DNA from: Opitutaceae bacterium
Lineage (GTDB): Bacteria > Verrucomicrobiota > Verrucomicrobiia > Opitutales > Opitutaceae
DNA length: 64,000 nucleotides
Reading direction: 5' to 3'
Assembly (NCBI GenBank): GCA_027485815.1
Contig: JAIXQE010000069.1
Span: forward strand, 1 to 64,000
Part shown: in pieces, positions 10,226-18,793 of the stretch
How positions within the stretch are numbered: position 1 is the first letter of the stretch
Layout: each line of letters opens with the position of its first letter
Notes under the pieces: generated by a model
The model's database searches: none
The model's input: the letters and a program-made list of their open reading frames with translations, nothing else
Told to the model about the DNA's origin: nothing
Made by a program: the position numbers and the translations under genes

Positions 10226-11256
10226 GCGGTTGCGACCGGCTCCACCCGTCCGCTCCGGATGGATCGTTCCTCCGCCTCGCAGATTTCCACGGCGGAGAGC
10301 GCATCCGCCAAGGTGACCCGGGCCGGGGCGCGTCCTTCACGCAGGCAACCCACCAGGTAACTCAGCTCGTGGATGTAACCGTCGCCAGCCTCCAGCGGCA
10401 CGGTCCGGCCCGCTTGGCCGGGCTCGAACAGCCGTAAAGCCTCCGCGCCGCGGCTCAGGTCGAAGTCGGCCGTGGCCCGCTCAAAAATCACGGTGTAGGC
10501 CATGTTGAAGCCGTGGCCTGGGGGCATCATCCAGCTTCCTTCCGCGCTCACCGCCGCCCCCGATGCGACTTCATACTGGGTCACGACGTGATCGATGGCC
10601 CCGCTGAACTGGCTGAAGCCCTGGGAATAGACGGACCGAGGTCGTCCGAACAGGAACTGGACGAAATCGGTGTCGTGAATGTGCAGGTCGAGGAGGGCGC
10701 CCCCGGAGGCCCCGCCGTCAAAGTAAGCGTCCTGGCCCCACGCGGGCGGCTCGCCCACCCGACGGAAGCGGGCCGCACGAATGGCACCGTGACGCCCATC
10801 GGCCACGGCTTCGCGCAGCCAGGACCAGCCCGGCCAGAAGCGAAGGCACATCGCCGGCATGAAGTGCCCTCTGGCCGCCGCGGCGGCCGCCACCAGTTCG
10901 CGCGCCTGCACCGAGGTCCGCGCCAAGGGCTTCTCGCAGAGCACGTGCTTGCCAGCGCGCAGGGCCCGCACGGCCAAGGGAACGTGAGCCGGGGTCGGGA
11001 CGCAGAGATCCACGAGATCGATGCCCGGATCGGACAAGACTTCCTCCAGATCGCGGGCGATGCGGATCCCGTTCATCTCCAGCTTGAAGGGTTGCCACCC
11101 GGGAATGTTGCCCGTGACTCCGGAGAAATCCCCGTCCGCCGGCGGCGGACGACGCCCGCCGCAGAGCGCGGCGATCCGCACCCCAGGGACCTGAAGATAG
11201 GACTTCAAGTGGGTGACCCCCATGAAGCCCAGCCCGATGACCGCGACGTTGATCAT
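10216..11256 (-). CDS. Gfo/Idh/MocA-family oxidoreductase
   Basis: MINVAVIGLGFMGVTHLKSYLQ; AGKHVLCEKPLA; GGALLDLHIHDTDFVQFLFG; 3' end overlaps the convergent rrf2 gene. Confidence 0.92.
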   Translation of the reverse strand: MINVAVIGLGFMGVTHLKSYLQVPGVRIAALCGGRRPPPADGDFSGVTGNIPGWQPFKLEMNGIRIARDLEEVLSDPGIDLVDLCVPTPAHVPLAVRALRAGKHVLCEKPLARTSVQARELVAAAAAARGHFMPAMCLRFWPGWSWLREAVADGRHGAIRAARFRRVGEPPAWGQDAYFDGGASGGALLDLHIHDTDFVQFLFGRPRSVYSQGFSQFSGAIDHVVTQYEVASGAAVSAEGSWMMPPGHGFNMAYTVIFERATADFDLSRGAEALRLFEPGQAGRTVPLEAGDGYIHELSYLVGCLREGRAPARVTLADALSAVEICEAEERSIRSGRVEPVATAQM

Positions 11257-11267
11257 GGCGGAAGTGG

Positions 11268-12101
11268 TCAGGAGGCGAGGCGCTCCAGGTGGATGCGGGC
11301 CGCGCGGATATCCTCGATCCGCTGTTCTCCGGCTTCACGCTCGATGCAGAGGTCGCCTTGGAATCCGAGCGCGGACAGTTGCGCCAGGAAGGCCGGCCAA
11401 TCCACCTCCCCGGTTCCGACGGCGACCTCCTCGCCCCAGGTGCCCGGCACCCGCGTGCGCCGGGCATCCTTGATGTGGCACTGCTTGAGCCACGGACCCA
11501 GCGTGCGCAGCGCGGCGATCGGATCGCCCTTGTCGTAGAGGATCATGTTGGCCGGATCAAAATTCACTCCTACGCGCGGGTTGTTCAGCCGCCGCAGGAA
11601 CGCGGCGAGGGTGTCGGCGGTTTCCTGGCCGGTCTCGAACCCGAGGTGGATCCCGCGGGAGCCGAAGCACGCCGCGATCTGCGCGATCCGGTCCAGCAGC
11701 TTCCGGAAATCCGGGTCGGATTCATCGTGGGGGAGGAAGCCGGCGTGGAAGGTGACGGTCCCCAGGCGGAGCTCCGCCGCAAGGTCGGCGACCGTCTGCA
11801 GGTTGCGCCAATTCTGTTCCCACGTCGCGTCGGGGACCACGCCTCCGGTGCGCCGGATCGTCTCCAGGGTGCTATAGTCCTCGCCGATCGTGCCGAACAT
11901 GCCGGAGACGATCCGGAGTCCGTGGCGCGCCGCGAGGGCGGGAAAGCCACCCCAGAGGGCCGGGTCTTCGCGCAACGGATCGAGTGCGAGCTGCAGGCGG
12001 CTGAGCCCGGTGGCAGCGCAGGCGGCGACGAGATCCTCCGGGGAGCGGGGGCGGAGGGACCACGTGCAGACGGCAAGGCGGGAGTTGAGGGCGGCGGGCA
12101 T
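11268..12101 (-). CDS. sugar phosphate isomerase/epimerase (AP-endonuclease-2-like TIM barrel)
   Basis: MPAALNSRLAVCTWSLRP...; GIHLGFETGQET, VGVNFDPANMILYDKGDPI, QCHIKDARR. Confidence 0.88.
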   Translation of the reverse strand: MPAALNSRLAVCTWSLRPRSPEDLVAACAATGLSRLQLALDPLREDPALWGGFPALAARHGLRIVSGMFGTIGEDYSTLETIRRTGGVVPDATWEQNWRNLQTVADLAAELRLGTVTFHAGFLPHDESDPDFRKLLDRIAQIAACFGSRGIHLGFETGQETADTLAAFLRRLNNPRVGVNFDPANMILYDKGDPIAALRTLGPWLKQCHIKDARRTRVPGTWGEEVAVGTGEVDWPAFLAQLSALGFQGDLCIEREAGEQRIEDIRAARIHLERLAS

Positions 12102-12212
12102 CGGAGGGGGTGGCTGAAGGCAGCGGGGCGTCCGGGAGCTGGCAAGGAGTTTGCGCCCGGCGTTGGGCATTGACGCGCGCGGGAGGCCCGCTTCCGTCGG
12201 GGCCCACTCCCC

Positions 12213-13511
12213 ATGAAGAATCATCGCTTCGCCACCAAGGCCCTGCACGCCGGCCAGACCCCGGACCCCACGACGGGCTCCCGCGCCGTCCCGCTGTACC
12301 AGACGACGAGCTACGTCTTCCGGGACACGGAACACGCGGCGAACCTCTTCGCGCTGAAGGAACTCGGGAACATTTACACGCGGATCATGAATCCGACGAC
12401 GGATGTCTTTGAGCAGCGCCTGGCCGCGCTCGAGGGAGGGGTGGGAGCGCTGGCGCACGCCTCGGGGCAGGCGGCGATCACGGATGCGATCCTCAATCTG
12501 GCGGGGGCTGGGGATCATCTGGTTTCGGTGTCCCAGCTCTACGGCGGCACCTACAACCTGTTCCACCACACCCTGCCGAAACTGGGCATCGAGGTTTCCT
12601 TCGTGGACGCCCAGGATCCGGATGCTTTCCGCCGCGCCCTGAAGCCCAACACGAAGGCGTTCTATGGGGAGGGCTTGGGCAACCCCGCGTTGAACATCTT
12701 CCCGTTTGCGGAGGTGGCGGCGATCGCCCGCGAAGCCGGCGTCCCGCTGATCATCGACAACACCGCCCTCTCGCCCTACCTCAACCGGCCGATCGAATGG
12801 GGCGCGAACGTCGTGGTCCACTCGACCACCAAGTACATCGGCGGCCACGGCACCTCGATCGGCGGCGTGGTGGTGGACGGCGGGAACTTCAACTGGGGCA
12901 ACGGCCGTTTCCCCGGCTTCACCCAGCCCGACCCCAGCTACCACGGCCTCGTGCACTGGGAGGCCTTCAAGGCGTTCCCGCCCGCCGGGGGCGCCAATCT
13001 GGCCTACATCCTGAAGATGCGGCTGCAACTGCTGCGGGACATCGGCGCCTGCATCTCGCCCTTCAATGCGTGGACCGGGATCCAGGGGCTTGAGACCCTC
13101 CACCTGCGGATGGAACGGACCTGCGCGAACGCGCTGCGCACGGCCGAGTATCTGTCCGCCCACGGGAAGGTCGCGTGGGTCAACTATCCCGGCCTCAAGT
13201 CCAGCCCGAATCACGCGGCCGCCTGCAAGTACCTCAAGGGAGGTTTCGGCGGCCTGCTCGGCTTCGGGGTGAAGGGTGGCTACGAGGCGGGCCGCAAGCT
13301 GATCGAGGGGCTGAAGCTCTTCTCGCATCTGGCCAACATCGGTGATGCCAAGTCCCTGGCCATCCATCCGGCCAGCACGACGCACAGCCAGCTCACCGCC
13401 GACGAACAGCGCTCCACCGGGGTGGGCCCGGATTACGTGCGCCTCTCCATCGGCATCGAGGACTTCGCCGACATCCAGGACGATCTGGAGCAGGCGCTCG
13501 CCCGTCTGTGA
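12213..13511 (+). CDS. metY: O-acetylhomoserine aminocarboxypropyltransferase/cysteine synthase (Cys/Met metabolism PLP enzyme)
   Basis: 432 aa; [56 protein letters not shown]. Confidence 0.94.
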   Translation: MKNHRFATKALHAGQTPDPTTGSRAVPLYQTTSYVFRDTEHAANLFALKELGNIYTRIMNPTTDVFEQRLAALEGGVGALAHASGQAAITDAILNLAGAGDHLVSVSQLYGGTYNLFHHTLPKLGIEVSFVDAQDPDAFRRALKPNTKAFYGEGLGNPALNIFPFAEVAAIAREAGVPLIIDNTALSPYLNRPIEWGANVVVHSTTKYIGGHGTSIGGVVVDGGNFNWGNGRFPGFTQPDPSYHGLVHWEAFKAFPPAGGANLAYILKMRLQLLRDIGACISPFNAWTGIQGLETLHLRMERTCANALRTAEYLSAHGKVAWVNYPGLKSSPNHAAACKYLKGGFGGLLGFGVKGGYEAGRKLIEGLKLFSHLANIGDAKSLAIHPASTTHSQLTADEQRSTGVGPDYVRLSIGIEDFADIQDDLEQALARL

Positions 13512-13518
13512 GCTGGCC

Positions 13519-13548
13519 GGCGCCGGTCCCTCCTGCGGGATCGGCGCC
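13519..13548. terminator. GC-rich hairpin between convergent metY and cysE
   Basis: ggcgccggtccc-tcctgc-gggatcggcgcc, 12 bp stem with one GU; no clear T-tract. Confidence 0.5.
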
Positions 13549-13555
13549 CCCGGCT

Positions 13556-14491
13556 TCAGATCGAGAAGTCAGGGGCGGGGCCTCCCGCCTCGATCCGCCC
13601 CTCGAGAGCCTCGTGCTGACGCCGGGAACGCACCACCAACTGGTCGCCCTTGAAGTAGGCCACCGAGTTCGCGGGCACCGAGCGCAGGAGCCACACGTTG
13701 GACCCGATGATGGCGTGATCGCCGATCCGGGTGTCCCCGCCCAGAATCGTGGCATGCGCGTAGACGGTCACATGATCGCCCAGGTCAGGGTGCCGTTTGA
13801 CGCCCTTGATCGGGTTGCCCTCCTGATCGAGGGTGAAGGATTTGGCCCCGAGCGTCACTCCTTGGTACAGCTTCACGTGGTTACCCACCGTCGCGGTTTC
13901 GCCGATGACGACGCCCGTGGCGTGATCGATGAAGAAATGGGTGCCCAACCGTGCGCCCGGATGAATGTCGCAGCCGGTCCGCTCGTGGGCGTATTCGGTG
14001 AGCATGCGCGGCAGCAGCGGGACCCCGAGTCGGTAAAGCTCGTGCGCGAGGCGCTGGACCGAGATCACGAGGACGCAGGGATAGGCCAGGACGATCTCCT
14101 CGAGGCTGCGGGCGGCCGGATCGCCCGCGTAGGCTGCCTCCACATCGGTGGCCACGATGCGGCGCACCTCGGGTAGACCGGCGAGAAACGTTTCCGTCAG
14201 CGCCGCGGCGGCCGCGGCCGGGGACTCCGTGCGGGCGAACCGCAGGCACTTCTCGACCTCGGCGCTCAGGCGCCGCTGAATGCGGCCCAGCAGGGTCTCA
14301 ACGTGACCGGGCAGGTCGGCTTCAGTAAGGGCCCGTTCCTCGAAAAAGCCCGGGAACAGCAGGTGCATGCAATCCGCGGCCAGCCGGTTCACCGATTCCT
14401 GCGAGGGCAGATGCACCCCATCGAGGTGATTGGTGCCCCCATGGCTGCGATAAGAGGCGAGCAGGGCGGACTTGATGGGTTCCAGGGACAT
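13556..14491 (-). CDS. cysE: serine O-acetyltransferase
   Basis: 311 aa; hexapeptide repeat DIHPGARLGTHFFIDHATGVVIGETATVGNHVKLYQGVTLGA. Confidence 0.93.
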   Translation of the reverse strand: MSLEPIKSALLASYRSHGGTNHLDGVHLPSQESVNRLAADCMHLLFPGFFEERALTEADLPGHVETLLGRIQRRLSAEVEKCLRFARTESPAAAAAALTETFLAGLPEVRRIVATDVEAAYAGDPAARSLEEIVLAYPCVLVISVQRLAHELYRLGVPLLPRMLTEYAHERTGCDIHPGARLGTHFFIDHATGVVIGETATVGNHVKLYQGVTLGAKSFTLDQEGNPIKGVKRHPDLGDHVTVYAHATILGGDTRIGDHAIIGSNVWLLRSVPANSVAYFKGDQLVVRSRRQHEALEGRIEAGGPAPDFSI

Positions 14492-14556
14492 TCGCTGCGA
14501 AGAGTCAGCGCTCGCCGACCGGCGGGGTCAAATCGCGAAAGGACGGCCCCGCCGAC

Positions 14557-15747
14557 TCAACGGGGGCCGCGGCGCAGTGACGCCAACGGCACGCGGTGGC
14601 GCAGGACTTCCTCGCCGTGATCGAGGTGGAGCCCGAGCGTGAGCAGCGGCCCTTCCTTCGCCTCCCAATCCACCGAGATCAGGCCGAAGTGATTGTACGG
14701 GAGCAGGGAGCCGAGCCGATGGCGATTCAGCTCGTGGCGGTAGGTCATCGCCTTGGGGACAGTCGCGGCCAACTGGCCTCCGAAAGTAGTGGGAGTGGAA
14801 CGGGTCAGGGCCGAGCTCGTGAGCTCGAGCAGCGGGTAACGCGGATCCAGCTCCGTTGCCTCCGGCTCCCGCGCGGGATCGAGCTGGCTGAGTTCACCCG
14901 CGTGGCGATCTCCAGACAAAATCACCACGCCGCCTTCGCCCACGTTCGCGAGCAAGCGGAGCAGTCGCCGGCGCTCCCCGGGGAAGTTGCCCCACTTCTC
15001 GAAGCGATGGTCGTCAGGGATCACCTGGATCGAGCTGACCAGCAGCCGAAGGTCCGCCGGCTCGCGCAGGACCGCCTCGAGCCAGGTCCACTGTTCCGCT
15101 CCGAGCACGGTGGCCTGGGGGTCGCGGGAAGGCAGATACGGTCCCCGCCGGCCGTCCACCCAATCGGCCTCACGGCTGTCCCCGCGGATCAGGGGCGAGC
15201 GGAAATAGCGGGTGTCGAGCAGGATCACCTGGATGACGCGCCCCGGCGGACCGAAACGGTAGGCCGCGTACACTCCCGGTCGACGACGGCGCGGGCTGTC
15301 AGCGGGTTCCCCGTAGAAGTCCAGGAAGTGCTGTTGCGCTTCCTCGCGGCCGATCCAGTCGGCGCCCAGATCATTCATTCCGAAATCGTGGTCGTCCCAC
15401 GTGCCCAAGATGCGGGCGCGTTGCCGCAGGAGCGCGTACCCGGGCAGCGCCAGCTGTCGGGCGTAAAGCTGCGGCAGGCGGTCGAGTGCCACCCGGGCGC
15501 GGGCCGCGGGGGTGGCTCCCTCCGGTGCCGGAGAGTCCGCGTACACGGTGTCGCCGAGCCAGATCCACGCGTCCGGACGGCGGTGATTTACCGATTCCCA
15601 GACGGACGTTGAGTCGAGGGGGGAATTGCAGGAGCCGAAGGCGATGCGCCGCAGCAGACGCTCGGGCTCGGGAGGCGCCTGATGGCCGCTGAGCGGGGCC
15701 GCGACGGCCAGGGCGAGGAGGACGAGGCGGAGGGCGGGGAAACGCAT
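14557..15747 (-). CDS. PhoD-like alkaline phosphatase family protein with signal peptide
   Basis: RIAFGSCNSPLDSTSVWESVNHRRPDAWIWLGDTVYAD, ILGTWDDHDFGMNDLG, VILSGDRHAGELS. Confidence 0.87.
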   Translation of the reverse strand: MRFPALRLVLLALAVAAPLSGHQAPPEPERLLRRIAFGSCNSPLDSTSVWESVNHRRPDAWIWLGDTVYADSPAPEGATPAARARVALDRLPQLYARQLALPGYALLRQRARILGTWDDHDFGMNDLGADWIGREEAQQHFLDFYGEPADSPRRRRPGVYAAYRFGPPGRVIQVILLDTRYFRSPLIRGDSREADWVDGRRGPYLPSRDPQATVLGAEQWTWLEAVLREPADLRLLVSSIQVIPDDHRFEKWGNFPGERRRLLRLLANVGEGGVVILSGDRHAGELSQLDPAREPEATELDPRYPLLELTSSALTRSTPTTFGGQLAATVPKAMTYRHELNRHRLGSLLPYNHFGLISVDWEAKEGPLLTLGLHLDHGEEVLRHRVPLASLRRGPR

Positions 15748-15942
15748 CTTGTTCCGAGCCTTGCTCCGGCCAGAGGGATGAGGCGAGCACGGACGACGGC
15801 TAGGCCCGGATCCCGTTGGTCCAAGTCATTGTTGCTGGCGAACGCCGCGCCCGGTCCGGGTTCAGCAACGAAGGGAGGCAGGTGCCGGCCCGCCGCGTCG
15901 CCGGGAAGCTGCCGACGGGATCCACGGCAGACGTCGAGACAC

Positions 15943-15971
15943 AAAAAAGGCGCGGACCCGAGGTCCGCGCC
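15943..15971 (-). terminator. intrinsic terminator downstream of pal
   Basis: Minus strand: ggcgcggacc-tcg-ggtccgcgcc followed by tttttt. Confidence 0.8.
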
Positions 15972-15992
15972 GAGGAAGTTAAGGAGAACGGA

Positions 15993-16577
15993 TCAGAGCG
16001 GCTTGCCCGCCACGCCGCCGGCCGCAGCCGCAGGATTCACGACCACCAGATCCACGCGCCGGTCACGGGCCATCGCCGCCTCGTCGCCATTCTTGGCGGC
16101 ATCGAGGCTACCCTTGGAGAGCGTCTCGAGTCGGGCGGCCGGGACGCCGATCGACTGGAGGTACTTGCGGACCGCGTTGGCGCGGCGATCGCCGAGGCCA
16201 AGGTTGTATTCGGCCGTGCCGCGCCAGTCGCAGTGGCCCTCGAGCAAGAGGCGGTGGGTCGGATTCTTGTCGAGATACTCCTTCGCCGCCTTGAGCTTCT
16301 CCCGTTCGGAGGCGCGCACGTCGGACTTATCGAAGTCGAACAACACGGCCTGCGCCTGCAGCGCGGTCCGATTGTGCCCATTCGGGTCGAAATCCGAGCC
16401 GCGGTCAGTCAGCCCGGTGGTTTCCTGTCCGAAGGAGGCGTCGACCGGGGCGGCGCTTCCTTGCGGTCCGAGGACCGTGGAGGCCGGGCTGGGGCGCATC
16501 GGCTGTTTCGAGCAGCCGGAGAGGAAGGCCGCCGCGGCCGCGGCGACGCAGAGGGAACGGAAGAGCGTGCGGTTCAT
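15993..16577 (-). CDS. pal: OmpA-family peptidoglycan-associated lipoprotein
   Basis: Lipobox FLSGCSKQ; LFDFDKSDVRASEREKLKAAKEYLDKNPTHRLLLEGHCDWRGTAEYNLGLGDRRANAVRKYL. Confidence 0.9.
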   Translation of the reverse strand: MNRTLFRSLCVAAAAAAFLSGCSKQPMRPSPASTVLGPQGSAAPVDASFGQETTGLTDRGSDFDPNGHNRTALQAQAVLFDFDKSDVRASEREKLKAAKEYLDKNPTHRLLLEGHCDWRGTAEYNLGLGDRRANAVRKYLQSIGVPAARLETLSKGSLDAAKNGDEAAMARDRRVDLVVVNPAAAAGGVAGKPL

Positions 16578-16626
16578 GGAAAAAGAGGGAGCCTGCGTTC
16601 GGTAATGACCGAGGGCGGAGGAGGGG

Positions 16627-16638
16627 GGCAAGGCTTTT
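16627..16638 (-). promoter_or_regulatory. AAAAGCCTTGCC motif, candidate -35 region of pal
   Basis: Exact 12-mer, 49 nt upstream of the pal start; same 12-mer upstream of tRNA-Lys and rpmI. Confidence 0.45.
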
Positions 16639-16640
16639 GC

Positions 16641-17288
16641 TCAGACCGTGACCCGGGGCTCGATCAAGCCGACCTCAAAGGCGTAGCGCGTGAGGCTGGC
16701 GACGTCGTGGAGATCGAGCTTGCGCATCAGGTTTGTCCGGTGGTTGTCGACCGTCTTGGCGCTGATGCCGAGCTTCGCGGCGATCTCTTTCGTGCTGTGG
16801 CTTTCGGCGACGAGCTGGAGGATCTCACGCTCCCGATCCGTCAGGAAATCCGGCGCGTTGCTGGAAGCAGGGTTCGCCACGACGTTCCGGAGCAGGGAGG
16901 CGACGGCGGGGCCGAAGTAGTTTCCTCCATTCGCCACCGTGTCGAGTCCCCGCCGGAACTCCGCGAGCCCGGCGGTCTTTTCCACGAAACCGTGGGCGCC
17001 CGCCTCGAGCATCTCGCGCACCAGCACGGGGTTCTCGTGGGCGGAGAACACCAGCACCCGCATCTGCGGCAGGCGGCGGCTGGTGCGGCGCAGGATTTCC
17101 ACCCCGTTCAAGCCAGGGACCTTCGCGTCGAGGATGCAGACGTCCGGCGCCTTGGCCAGGCACAGGTCTACCGCGGACTGGCCGTCCCCAGTCTGGCCCA
17201 CGAGTTCGTAGCCCGGTTCCAGCCGCAGAATCTCCACCAGCATCTCGCGGATGGCGGTCTGGTCTTCAACGATGACGAGGCGTTTCAT
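16641..17288 (-). CDS. NarL/FixJ-family response regulator (receiver + LuxR HTH)
   Basis: MKRLVIVEDQTAIREML...CILDAKVPGLNGVEILRR...FLTDREREILQLVAESHSTKEIAAKLGISAKTVDNHRTNLMRKLDLH. Confidence 0.95.
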   Translation of the reverse strand: MKRLVIVEDQTAIREMLVEILRLEPGYELVGQTGDGQSAVDLCLAKAPDVCILDAKVPGLNGVEILRRTSRRLPQMRVLVFSAHENPVLVREMLEAGAHGFVEKTAGLAEFRRGLDTVANGGNYFGPAVASLLRNVVANPASSNAPDFLTDREREILQLVAESHSTKEIAAKLGISAKTVDNHRTNLMRKLDLHDVASLTRYAFEVGLIEPRVTV

Positions 17289-17313
17289 GGCAGGGTGGGG
17301 AAGGGCGGGCGAC

Positions 17314-17388
17314 TGGTGGGTCGACTGGGATTCGAACCCAGAACCAACGACTTAAAAGGACGCTGCTCTACCATTGAGCTATCGACCC
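17314..17388 (-). tRNA. tRNA-Lys (anticodon TTT), CCA encoded
   Basis: Cloverleaf GGGTCGA-TA-GCTC-AATGGTA-GAGC-A-GCGTC-CTTTTAA-GTCGT-TGGTT-CTGGG-TTCGAAT-CCCAG-TCGACCC-A-CCA. Confidence 0.93.
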
Positions 17389-17430
17389 GGCAGCCGGGGC
17401 CGAGGAACCTGCGGGCCCCGTTCCGGGGGT

Positions 17431-17442
17431 GGCAAGGCTTTT
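17431..17442 (-). promoter_or_regulatory. AAAAGCCTTGCC motif, candidate -35 region of tRNA-Lys
   Basis: Exact 12-mer, 42 nt upstream of the mature tRNA 5' end. Confidence 0.5.
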
Positions 17443-17461
17443 CGCCCCCTCCCTCGCCGGG

Positions 17462-17490
17462 TTGACGCGCCGCCGGCGGACCGATTTACT
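17462..17490 (+). promoter_or_regulatory. possible sigma70-like promoter of the sigma factor gene
   Basis: TTGACG - 17 nt - TTTACT. Confidence 0.35.
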
Positions 17491-17554
17491 TTCCTATTTA
17501 CCGCGACCCGTGGGAACTTTTTCCGAACAGGCGAATCAGAGCGACGCGGAACGC

Positions 17555-18157
17555 ATGACCGCCAAAGCCCAGGAAGTAGCCCTCGACCGCCTGCTGGTCG
17601 ACCGTTTCAAGGGTGGCGACGAAGCCGCCTTCGGGGAGATCGTCTCCCGCTATCGGGACCGCATTTACGCGATGGTGCTCCAGCTGTTGCGCAACCGGGA
17701 GGATGCCGAGGAAGTCACTCAGGACGCCTTCATCCGCGCACACCGCGGATTGGCCCAGTTCCGGGGTGATTCCTCGTTCTCCACGTGGCTCTACCAGATC
17801 GCGACCAATCTGGCCCGAAATCGCTACTGGTACTGGTGGCGGCGGAAGCGGGATTTCTCGGTGTCCTTCGATGCGCCGATCAACGGGGACAGCGACCTGA
17901 CGCTGGCGGACGTCATTCCGGCCGAGGTGCCCGCGCCGGACGATGTGACCGTGAACGAGGAGTTTGTCGGCCGGATCGCCGTGGGAATGGAGCGTCTCTC
18001 CAGCAAGCACCGGGAGGTGCTGGTGTTGCGAAATGTGCGCAACCTCGCGTACGAGGATATCGCGCAGATCCTCGGCATATCGGTGGGCACGGTGAAGAGC
18101 CGCATTGCCCGGGCCCGGGAGGCGCTGCGCGAGCAGCTGGGGGAGGATTTTTCATGA
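17555..18157 (+). CDS. RNA polymerase sigma factor, ECF/sigma-70 family
   Basis: GDEAAFGEIVSRYRDRIYAMVLQLLRNREDAEEVTQDAFIRAHRGLAQFRGDSSFSTWLYQIATNLARNRYW; LAYEDIAQILGISVGTVKSRIARAREALR. Confidence 0.95.
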   Translation: MTAKAQEVALDRLLVDRFKGGDEAAFGEIVSRYRDRIYAMVLQLLRNREDAEEVTQDAFIRAHRGLAQFRGDSSFSTWLYQIATNLARNRYWYWWRRKRDFSVSFDAPINGDSDLTLADVIPAEVPAPDDVTVNEEFVGRIAVGMERLSSKHREVLVLRNVRNLAYEDIAQILGISVGTVKSRIARAREALREQLGEDFS

Positions 18158-18783
18158 GCGAGCGAGAGTTCCTGGAACTGCTGAACCTTTATCTGGATCG
18201 CGAGATCACGCCGGCCGACGCGGACCGCCTCGAACGGGAGATCCGCGCCGATGCGGGGCGCCATCGGACCTACCTGGAATATTGCCGGATGCAGCAGGCG
18301 GTGAGGCTGCTGGGAAGCGCCGACGGCCTGCGCGGAGCGGATTGGTCACGGCCCGCTGCGGCTCCCGTCCGGCGCCAGATCTGGCCTGGCTGGGTGTGGA
18401 CGGGAGCGGTGGCGGCCGCCGCAATCGTGATCCTGGCTGTCGCTTCGCGGTGGTCCGCCGGTTCGGCCACGTCCCCGGAGGCGCGGCTGGCGGCTGAGCC
18501 GGTTCCGCGGGGTGCCAGCGGCGCGGCGCATCCGGCCTCTCTGGCGCTCAGCGGGGACGCCCTCCTGCTCTCCTCGTTCCCGCGCAACGGTTCCGCCCCT
18601 CAGGTTCACGAGGAACAGTTCAATTGGATGCGGCAGTTTCAGCTCGTTTCCCTCGAGTCGCGTATCGGGGCGCCGCCACCGCCTCTTCCTTCCGTCGCGC
18701 CGCAGCCGGCAGCACCAGCGGCCGTGCATCGTCCCGCCGGCGAGGACGCCACGGAAATGGCGGCCTTCAAGTTCGTGAAGTGA
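18154..18783 (+). CDS. putative membrane anti-sigma factor
   Basis: ATGA overlap with the sigma gene; short cytosolic N-terminus, one TM segment (VWTGAVAAAAIVILAVA), periplasmic tail. Confidence 0.7.
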   Translation: MSEREFLELLNLYLDREITPADADRLEREIRADAGRHRTYLEYCRMQQAVRLLGSADGLRGADWSRPAAAPVRRQIWPGWVWTGAVAAAAIVILAVASRWSAGSATSPEARLAAEPVPRGASGAAHPASLALSGDALLLSSFPRNGSAPQVHEEQFNWMRQFQLVSLESRIGAPPPPLPSVAPQPAAPAAVHRPAGEDATEMAAFKFVK

Positions 18784-18793
18784 GGCGGGACGC

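Noticed and set aside
12102-12212. SAM/SAH riboswitch upstream of metY
   Set aside because: No recognisable riboswitch core; the region instead contains a CCTTGCCA motif on the minus strand for the divergent gene.
14520-14554. Hairpin cggcgggg...ccccgccg downstream of the PhoD-like gene
   Set aside because: Only 8 bp with a large loop and no U-tract; too weak to call as a terminator.
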